From Gammaproteobacteria bacterium (GTDB taxonomy: Bacteria > Pseudomonadota > Gammaproteobacteria > Competibacterales > Competibacteraceae), in contig JACKNE010000008.1 in the NCBI GenBank assembly GCA_024235035.1, forward strand, positions 124,001 through 188,000: DNA of 64,000 bases. The letters are read 5' to 3'. Both the position numbers and the translations under genes were made by a program. The notes beneath the pieces were generated by a model. That model searched no databases. It saw nothing but the letters and a program-made list of their open reading frames with translations, and had not been told where the DNA came from. This document shows, in pieces, positions 24,231 through 30,960 of the stretch. How positions within the stretch are numbered: the stretch's first letter is position 1; each line of letters opens with the position of its first letter.

Positions 24231-24575
24231 TTACTTGAATAACATGCCTAGCAAACCAGATCTCATCAACCGGTTAGTCTGATTGCAACAATCAATTCCC
24301 CACTCACTCAGTGCTCGACCATCATCCAGCATGCGATGACCCATGAAACTCAGCACCGCAAACTGGCTATCCGCAAATTCACTCAGGCTATGCACATCAC
24401 GCACTTTCAGAGCCACCTTACCTTGGGCTATCCCTAGATCGACATATGCTTTCAAACTATCCACACTCAGTGTGGCCCATTTCTCCATTTGCGAACTCAT
24501 GAGTTGACTGGCCTTCGCCACTGGCTCGACGAACAGTTTTAAAGATTGACCTAACCCTGCAGGTATCTCGTTCAT
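24231..24575 (-). CDS. Phasin family protein (PHA granule coat)
   Basis: A 114-residue amphipathic helical protein of phasin type: residues 9-60 (QSLKLFVEPVAKASQLMSS, then MEKWATLSVDSLKAYVDLG) are typical. Phasins coat polyhydroxyalkanoate granules and control their size and number. The ATG is backed by AGAGGG 8 nt upstream. The gene has a sigma-70-like promoter at 24610-24638 overlapped by a palindrome fitting a PhaR operator, and its own terminator. phaB and phaR lie about 32 kb away in this window, so the PHA genes are split between at least two sites. Confidence 0.85.
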   Translation of the reverse strand: MNEIPAGLGQSLKLFVEPVAKASQLMSSQMEKWATLSVDSLKAYVDLGIAQGKVALKVRDVHSLSEFADSQFAVLSFMGHRMLDDGRALSEWGIDCCNQTNRLMRSGLLGMLFK

Positions 24576-24609
24576 TATGCTACCCTCTTGGAACTACACA
24601 CTGCATTCG

Positions 24610-24638
24610 CTTATACCAAAAAATATGTTGCATAGCAA
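24610..24638 (-). promoter_or_regulatory. Sigma-70-type promoter of the phasin gene
   Basis: On the minus strand: -35 TTGCTA (24638-24633), a 17-nt spacer, and -10 TATAAG (24615-24610). The -10 box differs from consensus at one position. Predicted transcription starts about 25 nt upstream of the phasin ATG. Confidence 0.6.
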
Positions 24639-24641
24639 CAT
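24625..24641. promoter_or_regulatory. Palindromic operator overlapping the phasin -35 box (candidate PhaR site)
   Basis: ATGTTGCATAGCAACAT is a perfect inverted repeat with 7-bp arms around a 3-nt centre. Its core has the TGC-N3-GCA form reported for PhaR repressor sites in other PHA-forming bacteria. It covers the -35 element and part of the spacer, where bound repressor would block RNA polymerase. The link to the phaR gene at 57086 is inference. Confidence 0.55.
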
Positions 24642-24700
24642 TCGTAGAGACTGAAACCCGCTGCTTGGAAACTCAGAAACCTCCATACCAAGCCGATATA

Positions 24701-27238
24701 ATGATATGGAGTGATTTCACTGATAGATCAAAGAAGCTTTTACGCTCGCTGCCAGGACCCCTCATGGAACCGAAACCTGCCCTCCCAAACCCACTGATCA
24801 GCAAACTGCAGCGCATTGGGGATCTCGCTGAAAAGCTCATTTACATTAAATGGAGCCAGGAATTCTTCGTGCTGTTGTTGCGGGCGACGCAAGACATCCT
24901 GACTTTAGCCCGTCCATTGCCGGAACAGCATCGGATCACCACATTGGCCGAACGGCTCGAACAGCAGATCAGCACCTGTCTGGAGAAAGGCGAACTACCA
25001 AGAGGTACTAAACGGGAGCGGCTGATGGCGGTATTGGACGCGCTCTGCCGAGCAGCGCCTCCCAACAGCGCCCGCGCCGGCGAGCCGGGAACGCATCGTC
25101 CGATCGAAACCATCACCACGCCGTTGTTTCTTGGCAGTGGTAGAAACACGCCACCCTCTTCCTCAACAAGCGAACCGGCGCCAGCGCTCCCGTTGCTCTG
25201 GCTAGTAGCACCGGAATCGGTGCACGACCTGGAACGCAAGCTAGAGCAGCGAGGTGGGTTTCAGACCCGATTCTTCACCAGTTTGCAAGAGGCCCGCGCC
25301 CTGTTAGAGCAATCGGAAAAACCAGTAGCCCTGATTGTCGATCTGGATTATGGCATCGATCAACAGTCGACCCTTGCCGAGATCACTGGACTACAAACGT
25401 TTCTAGGGCCGGATATTCCTCTGTTTTTCCTAGCTGATCGTGGCGATATCACGGCTCGGATCGATGCAGTCAAGGCAGGCGGGGCCGGCTATTTCATCAA
25501 ACCGGTGGACCTTCCAATGCTACTGGAAGCGCTGGATAGAAGAGTGTTGAAACCGTTGAGCCAGCGAGTTCTGATCGTCGACGATCAACTATCGTCTGCC
25601 CGTGAAATCGCCCGCTGGTTGGAAAGTCGCGGTATGGTCACTCAAGTACTGGCCCAACCCCTCCAGATTTTGCCGGTATTACGTCATTTTCAACCCAGTT
25701 TGCTGATTTTGAGCCTCGATCTGAAGGATCTGGATGGAGTGAGCCTAGCCCAGGCGATCCAGCAACACGAGCTGTTTCGCGAGTTGCCACTGGTGCTGAT
25801 ATCAGCGCAGGCCGAGGCTGCTCAGTGGCTATCCACCGCTGGCCTAAGCGGCGAAGCATTACTTGGGAAACCTCCTAATCCGGAGCTGCTGTCCACTGTG
25901 GTCATCAAGCGGCTACGGCAGGGTCGTGGCCTTTTCTACAAATTCAGCCAGCTCAGCCATCGAGATACGGTGAGCGGCCTGTACAACCGCCCCTATTTTC
26001 TGGCTTACCTGGAGCGAACGCTGATTGCTACCTACGCCAATGCGCAATCGGCAGCCATCATGCTGATCACACTGGACAATCTGCGTACACTCGAAAGCCA
26101 TGACGTTGCCGCATACGATGAGGTCGTCGAACAAGCCGCCAAGCGCTTGCAAACCACGCTAGGGACCGATGCCATCACCGCTCGGTTCAGTGATGCTGTG
26201 TTCACCGTCTTACTGGGGTTCACCGGTGAAGAGGTTTTGCCGGCGACGGCCCAAACCGTGCAAACCGCACTAGAAACCGATCCCTACCCGTTGACTAATG
26301 AGAGTTTTCACCTACAAACCAGCATCGGCATCAGCATCGCCAGTCCGACCCTGCGCGAGGCGGCGGTGCTGATTCAACAGGCTGATCTGGCCTGTGGCAT
26401 GGCCCGGGAGGGTAAAGACACCCGGATTCATGTCCATCATGGTCGAAACGTTGAACAGGATACGACCAACCCGCAACAGCGGCGGTTGCTGGAAGAGATT
26501 CGCGAGGCCGTGCAACAGCAACGGATGAATCTGCTGTTCCAGCCGATCGTCAGCTTGCGCGGTGACGCCACGGAACGCTACGAAGTCTTGTTGCGAATGC
26601 GTAATTCCGAGGGTTGGGAAATCTTGCCAGAAACGGTGTTCAGTCTGGTCAAACGCCACCGGATCGGTATGGTGCTCGATCGTTGGGTGATCGCCCACTC
26701 GATCCGAGTACTGCGCGAACGGCAGAAACGTGGGCAATCGGTGATTTTGTTCGTGAATATTTCGCCAACCATTCTGCAGGACGAAGAATTTCTGAACTGG
26801 CTGCAAGGCGGATTGCATAAAACCGGAGTACCTGCGGGCAATCTAGTATTCGAGATCGCAGAAACGACGGCTGAAATTTATCAGTCGGTTTTGCAACCGT
26901 TCCTGCTCCGGCTCAAAGAGCTGGGTTGCGGTATTTCCCTGGATCACTTCAGCGGCCATGAGCGCTCACAGGCGCTTGCGCAAAGATTACAAGCTGACTA
27001 CATCAAACTGGATACCCGCTTCACGGATGGCCTGCTCAATGACAAGACGCGTCAGCAAGAACTCAGTCAATTGGTGCAAACCCTGGATGCACAGGGCATG
27101 ACCACCATCGTCACCGGCATCGAGGACGCCATCGCCCTACCAGCGCTCTGGGCATCGGGCATCGATCACGTACAGGGCTTTTTCTTGCAGCGGCCCCACA
27201 CCGATATGAGCTACGATTTCGATCAGACGGTGCTATAA
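24701..27238 (+). CDS. Tandem-receiver protein with degenerate GGDEF and EAL domains (FimX-like)
   Basis: About 845 residues: a helical N-terminal part (possibly Hpt-like), two receiver-like domains (first with IVDLDYG; second with VLIVDDQ and ILSLDLKDLDG), a GGDEF-like domain with SDAVF where the catalytic GGDEF should be, and an EAL-like domain with EVLLR for EALLR, AETTA for EITE, and SLDHF for the DDFG motif. Both enzymatic centres therefore look dead, as in FimX, a c-di-GMP-binding regulator of type IV pili that also has EVL. The first receiver keeps an Asp but the second has Leu near it, so phosphorylation is uncertain. The start is ambiguous: TTG 24665, ATG 24701, or ATG 24764 (which has AGGA upstream). 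Confidence 0.85.
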   Translation: MIWSDFTDRSKKLLRSLPGPLMEPKPALPNPLISKLQRIGDLAEKLIYIKWSQEFFVLLLRATQDILTLARPLPEQHRITTLAERLEQQISTCLEKGELPRGTKRERLMAVLDALCRAAPPNSARAGEPGTHRPIETITTPLFLGSGRNTPPSSSTSEPAPALPLLWLVAPESVHDLERKLEQRGGFQTRFFTSLQEARALLEQSEKPVALIVDLDYGIDQQSTLAEITGLQTFLGPDIPLFFLADRGDITARIDAVKAGGAGYFIKPVDLPMLLEALDRRVLKPLSQRVLIVDDQLSSAREIARWLESRGMVTQVLAQPLQILPVLRHFQPSLLILSLDLKDLDGVSLAQAIQQHELFRELPLVLISAQAEAAQWLSTAGLSGEALLGKPPNPELLSTVVIKRLRQGRGLFYKFSQLSHRDTVSGLYNRPYFLAYLERTLIATYANAQSAAIMLITLDNLRTLESHDVAAYDEVVEQAAKRLQTTLGTDAITARFSDAVFTVLLGFTGEEVLPATAQTVQTALETDPYPLTNESFHLQTSIGISIASPTLREAAVLIQQADLACGMAREGKDTRIHVHHGRNVEQDTTNPQQRRLLEEIREAVQQQRMNLLFQPIVSLRGDATERYEVLLRMRNSEGWEILPETVFSLVKRHRIGMVLDRWVIAHSIRVLRERQKRGQSVILFVNISPTILQDEEFLNWLQGGLHKTGVPAGNLVFEIAETTAEIYQSVLQPFLLRLKELGCGISLDHFSGHERSQALAQRLQADYIKLDTRFTDGLLNDKTRQQELSQLVQTLDAQGMTTIVTGIEDAIALPALWASGIDHVQGFFLQRPHTDMSYDFDQTVL

Positions 27239-27248
27239 AGATCAAGCT

Positions 27249-27800
27249 ATGCTTGTTGACGCATCAACCGGGCTGCTGGGCGCCGCGCGGCAGGCGTCTT
27301 CGCCAAACTGCGATGACCGTCCGCCTAGCTGTACGGTGGATTTGATCATAGTGCATGGCATCAGCCTGCCACCCGGCGAATTCGGCGGTCCGTGGATCGA
27401 TGCTTTGTTCGCCAACACCCTCGATCCAACCGCACATCCCTATTTCGCCTCTATTGCTGGGCTGCATGTTTCGGCGCACCTGCTGATTCGCCGTAATGGC
27501 GAACTGGTGCAATACGTGCCCTTTCATCGCCGAGCCTGGCACGCCGGCGAATCGGTTTATGCCGATCGTCGTCGCTGCAACGACTTCAGTATCGGCATCG
27601 AACTGGAAGGCGCTGATCATATTCCCTACGATGACCGGCAATATCCGGCACTGGCTACCTCTATCCGTGCTCTGTGGGAAGCTTACCCTAGCATCCACCC
27701 AGACCGATTGGCCGGCCATGCCGACATCGCGCCGGGTCGCAAGACCGATCCAGGGCCAGCGTTCGATTGGCAGCGGCTGCGCCGATTGCTGGCGCAGTGA
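27249..27800 (+). CDS. ampD: 1,6-anhydro-N-acetylmuramyl-L-alanine amidase AmpD
   Basis: A 183-residue cytoplasmic zinc amidase that removes the peptide from anhydro-MurNAc during peptidoglycan recycling. Motifs: IIVHGISLPPGEFGG (zinc His), RRAWHAGES, and GHADIAPGRKTDPGP with the second His and the Asp/Lys of the active site. The length equals E. coli AmpD. It starts 10 nt after the FimX-like stop and is followed by the CYTH and L,D-transpeptidase genes. NagZ, which acts in the same recycling pathway, is encoded about 5.5 kb downstream. Confidence 0.95.
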   Translation: MLVDASTGLLGAARQASSPNCDDRPPSCTVDLIIVHGISLPPGEFGGPWIDALFANTLDPTAHPYFASIAGLHVSAHLLIRRNGELVQYVPFHRRAWHAGESVYADRRRCNDFSIGIELEGADHIPYDDRQYPALATSIRALWEAYPSIHPDRLAGHADIAPGRKTDPGPAFDWQRLRRLLAQ

Positions 27801-27839
27801 TCGTTTCAGGCTTACCGAAATCATGAACAGGACTCTTTC

Positions 27840-28307
27840 ATGGCTACCGAAATTGAACATAAATTTCTGATTCGCGACGACCGCTGGCGCCAGCAGGTCG
27901 AACATTCGGCGCGGATATGCCAGGGCTACCTGACCAGCGATGCCCGCTGTTCGGTGCGGGTACGGATTACCGGCGCCCAGGGTTTCCTGAATCTCAAGAG
28001 CGGCACCCTAGGCATCCAGCGCAGCGAGTATGAATATCCCATCCCTCTGACCGATGCCGAAGAGATTCTCGATACTCTATGCGAAAAACCACTACTGGAG
28101 AAAACCCGCCATTACCTACATTTCGGCGAACACTTATGGGAGATCGATGAGTTCGCCGGCGACAACGCCGGGTTGATCGTCGCCGAAGTGGAGCTGAGCC
28201 GACCTGACGAGCCATTTGCTCGGCCCGACTGGATCGGCGAGGATGTTTCACACGATAGTCGCTATTACAACTCACAACTGGCCCGGCGCCCCTACCAGAG
28301 TTGGTGA
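27840..28307 (+). CDS. CYTH domain protein (class IV adenylate cyclase/triphosphatase-like)
   Basis: A 155-residue CYTH domain: N-terminal EIEHKFLI (the ExExK metal/phosphate motif, residues 4-8), VRVRITG and LNLKSG strands, KTRHYL, and WEIDEFAGDNAGLIVAEVEL with acidic metal ligands. Bacterial relatives of this size are mostly inorganic triphosphatases. The ATG follows AGGACT. The gene overlaps the ORF stop/start junction of the next gene (TGA at 28305-28307 is immediately followed by GTG then ATG), so CYTH and the transpeptidase are probably co-translated. Confidence 0.9.
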   Translation: MATEIEHKFLIRDDRWRQQVEHSARICQGYLTSDARCSVRVRITGAQGFLNLKSGTLGIQRSEYEYPIPLTDAEEILDTLCEKPLLEKTRHYLHFGEHLWEIDEFAGDNAGLIVAEVELSRPDEPFARPDWIGEDVSHDSRYYNSQLARRPYQSW

Positions 28308-28310
28308 GTG

Positions 28311-28796
28311 ATGTCGGAACGATTGATTCACGTTAGCCTTTCAGCGCAACGGCTGGAACTGTTGGAAGGGCGACGGGCAACCGCAACCTACCGAGTGTCA
28401 ACAGCTCGCAACGGTCCCGGCGAACGGCATGGCAGTGGTTGCACGCCGCGCGGCTGGCATCGCATCCGCATTAAGATCGGGGCTGGACAGCCTGTCAACG
28501 CCGTGTTTGTCGGTCGCCGGCCTACCGGTGAGATCTACCATCCAGAACTCGCGGCCCGCCATCCAGAGCGGGACTGGATTCTGACCCGCATTCTCTGGCT
28601 AACCGGGTTAGAATCGGGCCACAACCGCGGAGGCGATTGTGATACCCTGCGCCGATTCATCTATCTCCACGGTTGCCCGGATACCGCGCCGATGGGCAAA
28701 CCGCTCTCGCACGGCTGCATTCGCATGAGCAATCCGGATGTATTGGACTTGTTCGAACGGGTGGCGACGGGTGACCTCGTATTCATCACCGGCTAA
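28311..28796 (+). CDS. L,D-transpeptidase (YkuD family)
   Basis: A 161-residue YkuD domain. The catalytic signature is present as YLHGCP followed after about 13 residues by SHGCIRM, with the nucleophilic Cys in the latter. Such enzymes make 3-3 peptidoglycan cross-links or attach proteins. There is no obvious signal peptide, as in some short proteobacterial family members, so cellular location is open. I use the ATG at 28311; a GTG directly upstream (28308) abuts the CYTH stop. The gene closes an ampD-CYTH-ldt group with a peptidoglycan theme. Confidence 0.9.
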   Translation: MSERLIHVSLSAQRLELLEGRRATATYRVSTARNGPGERHGSGCTPRGWHRIRIKIGAGQPVNAVFVGRRPTGEIYHPELAARHPERDWILTRILWLTGLESGHNRGGDCDTLRRFIYLHGCPDTAPMGKPLSHGCIRMSNPDVLDLFERVATGDLVFITG

Positions 28797-28898
28797 TGAG
28801 CTGAAGCGGTTTGACCCATCTGATGCGGATTTTCAGCCAGAACGCTCGTAGATCTCGAATCCATCGCCAGAAAGCGACAGGCCTTTACGTCACCTGCT

Positions 28899-29393
28899 TC
28901 AGGGCTTATCCAGTTTAGTGCGCAAACCGTCGAGTACCCCTTTGAAGGCCTCCTCGTTTTGAGGATTCAGGTCACTCAATGCCTGGTGGGCCTCATAAAC
29001 GATCCGAGTCAGATCATCCTTGCATGGGCCTTCAATATTCAATTGCTGCAAGGCAACAGTGATGGTGTCACCAGTATCGCGGATATTGAAAATCTCATAG
29101 AAACCCATATTCTCCATAACTTGATTGACATCAGAGTTGGTGGACAACAGCGTCGTCTTGTGCGCGAAGCGTTGGCGGCTGAAATTGGCGATCTTCGCCA
29201 GCAGACCCAGGCTGGTGCTGTCGATGGAGCAGGTTTCGGTCAGATCGACGACGATGTCATCGTAGTCGGCGCGTGCAAACAGCGCGTCTAGAAAATCGCT
29301 CAGCGCGCAGCCCATGGTGTAACGGACATCGCCAACCAGCTTAAGGATATAGACATTACTCTGCTTGACATAGAATGCGGTTCCCGAATCCAT
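28899..29393 (-). CDS. STAS-domain anti-anti-sigma-like protein
   Basis: A 164-residue protein. Residues 1-105 are a STAS domain with DIVVDLTETCSIDSTSLGLLAKI, in which the DST Ser/Thr is the usual phosphorylation site. The C-terminal 55 residues are an extra helical segment. It is the last gene of the four-gene operon, directly after a receiver-PP2C phosphatase that is its likely partner. Size and context resemble HsbA of the Pseudomonas HptB pathway. ATG 29393 is chosen over TTG 29399, which would overlap the upstream stop. No anti-sigma kinase gene is next to it. Confidence 0.87.
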   Translation of the reverse strand: MDSGTAFYVKQSNVYILKLVGDVRYTMGCALSDFLDALFARADYDDIVVDLTETCSIDSTSLGLLAKIANFSRQRFAHKTTLLSTNSDVNQVMENMGFYEIFNIRDTGDTITVALQQLNIEGPCKDDLTRIVYEAHQALSDLNPQNEEAFKGVLDGLRTKLDKP

Positions 29394-29395
29394 AC

Positions 29396-30577
29396 TCAAG
29401 CCATCCTTTCGACCAATAACAGAGTGACATCGTCCGGCAGTGAACCAGCCTGATCCAGTCCCAGCGCTTGAATCAGGTTTTCGATGGTCAGTTCGGTATG
29501 GCCGATCAAGTCCAGCAGAAACGCCTGCTTATCCCGCAATGTCGATTGTGGGAGCGTTTCCAGGATACCGTCCGAAATGAAGGCCATGGTGAAGTTCGAC
29601 GGTAACTGGATCGATTCATTCTGATAGCTGGCGAAATCGAACAGACCAATAGGCAGGCTTTTTTTACCGATATAGCGGGCCTCTTCGCCATCGAACAGAA
29701 TCGGAAAGGGAAACTGGCCACCACTGCTATAGCGCAGTTGATTACCTGACCAATCGATGACCCCATAAAACATCGTCAGATACTTATCCATGTGACAACT
29801 GAAAATTTCCCGGTTTAGTCGGCTCAGCGTTTCGGCTGGGTTAAGGATACCTTTGTCGCGATTTTGCCGACGTAACTCCCGGTAGCGACCGATATAACTC
29901 TTGAGCATGACGGTTACGAAAGCCGACGATACCCCATGGCCAGAAACATCGGCGATGTAAAAACCCAGATGATCGCCGTCAATCGCGAAATAGTCTACAA
30001 AATCGCCACTCAGATACTGCGAGGTCAGCAGATGACGGCTGAAACGGTAGTTGCGGTACAGCTTGTCGTTCTCCGGCAGCAGTTGAAACTGGATACGCCG
30101 CGCCGCCGCTTCGTCCTCCTGCAATTGCCGCACGGTTTGTCGCAATTGCTCATTCACTGCTTCCAGATGCTCACGGTGTTCGCGATTTTCCTGACGCAAT
30201 CGGGCACGCTCCAAGGCATGGTCGATCGCGTGCTCCAGCACTGCCATATCTTCAATCGGCTTGGTGACATAGTCCCAAGCGCCAAGCTTGAGCGCCTGAA
30301 TGGCGTCGCTCATCCCGCCCATGCCAGAGACAACTAGAATCGGTAGGTCGGCAAATTCACGGGTGACCACCGCCAACACTTGCAAGCCATCCATTTCCGG
30401 CATGCGTAAATCGCATAGGACCAGGTCGGGATGCTCGTGGCGGATCAGGTCGATACCGGTCCGGCCATCTCCAGCCTGAATGACCTCGAAACCGCTGTCT
30501 TCCAAGTAGGTCGCGAGGATTTCGCGGACCATCGGTTCATCATCGATGGTCAGGATACGCACGGCTGGGATACTCAT
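29396..30577 (-). CDS. Receiver-PP2C (SpoIIE/RsbU-type) phosphatase response regulator
   Basis: A 393-residue protein. Residues 1-125 are a receiver (LTIDDEP; phospho-Asp in LVLCDLRMPEMDG; Lys in VTKPIED); about 130-170 a coiled-coil linker; about 180-390 a SpoIIE-type PP2C domain with SGDFVDYF, YIADVSGHG, SDGILE and DDVTLLL, so metal-binding Asp residues are intact. Phosphorylation of the receiver should switch phosphatase activity toward the STAS protein encoded just downstream. The start at 30577 is set by an ATGA overlap with the preceding receiver gene. It resembles HsbR but lacks that protein's C-terminal kinase domain. Confidence 0.93.
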   Translation of the reverse strand: MSIPAVRILTIDDEPMVREILATYLEDSGFEVIQAGDGRTGIDLIRHEHPDLVLCDLRMPEMDGLQVLAVVTREFADLPILVVSGMGGMSDAIQALKLGAWDYVTKPIEDMAVLEHAIDHALERARLRQENREHREHLEAVNEQLRQTVRQLQEDEAAARRIQFQLLPENDKLYRNYRFSRHLLTSQYLSGDFVDYFAIDGDHLGFYIADVSGHGVSSAFVTVMLKSYIGRYRELRRQNRDKGILNPAETLSRLNREIFSCHMDKYLTMFYGVIDWSGNQLRYSSGGQFPFPILFDGEEARYIGKKSLPIGLFDFASYQNESIQLPSNFTMAFISDGILETLPQSTLRDKQAFLLDLIGHTELTIENLIQALGLDQAGSLPDDVTLLLVERMA

Positions 30578-30960
30578 AGTCGATTCTTCCGCAGGGCCAG
30601 CATACGCACGGCGGCGGCCAGTGGCGCCATGTCGCCCAAGGGTTTTTGATACACGCAAGCGTCGTCCAACCCCATCGCCCGTAAATCGTCCGGTAAATTA
30701 TAGCTAGACGAGCCGGTGTGAATCAGGAATTCCATATCAGGATACAGTCGGTGCAGAGTCCGGATGGCCGTGTTGCCATCCATATCCGGCAGCCGCATAT
30801 CCATGATGCAAACCCGGCACCGACCTCCATCGAGCAACCAACTCAAGGCTGGTGTCACCGCTTCGAATGCCGCGACCCACAAACCTTCATCCTCCAGGTA
30901 AGCCTTGAGGTTCTCTCGGATCATTTCCTCGTCATCGACGATTAAAACCCAATGGGTCAT
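30574..30960 (-). CDS. Stand-alone receiver-domain response regulator
   Basis: A 128-residue CheY-like protein: VLIVDDEE, phospho-Asp in CIMDMRLPDMDG, Thr in IHTGSSS and Lys in YQKPL. It has no output domain, so it probably works by protein contact or as a phosphate sink for the histidine kinase. The start at 30960 overlaps the kinase stop by 4 nt (ATGA), and its own stop overlaps the next start in the same way, so the operon is tightly coupled. Confidence 0.92.
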   Translation of the reverse strand: MTHWVLIVDDEEMIRENLKAYLEDEGLWVAAFEAVTPALSWLLDGGRCRVCIMDMRLPDMDGNTAIRTLHRLYPDMEFLIHTGSSSYNLPDDLRAMGLDDACVYQKPLGDMAPLAAAVRMLALRKNRL

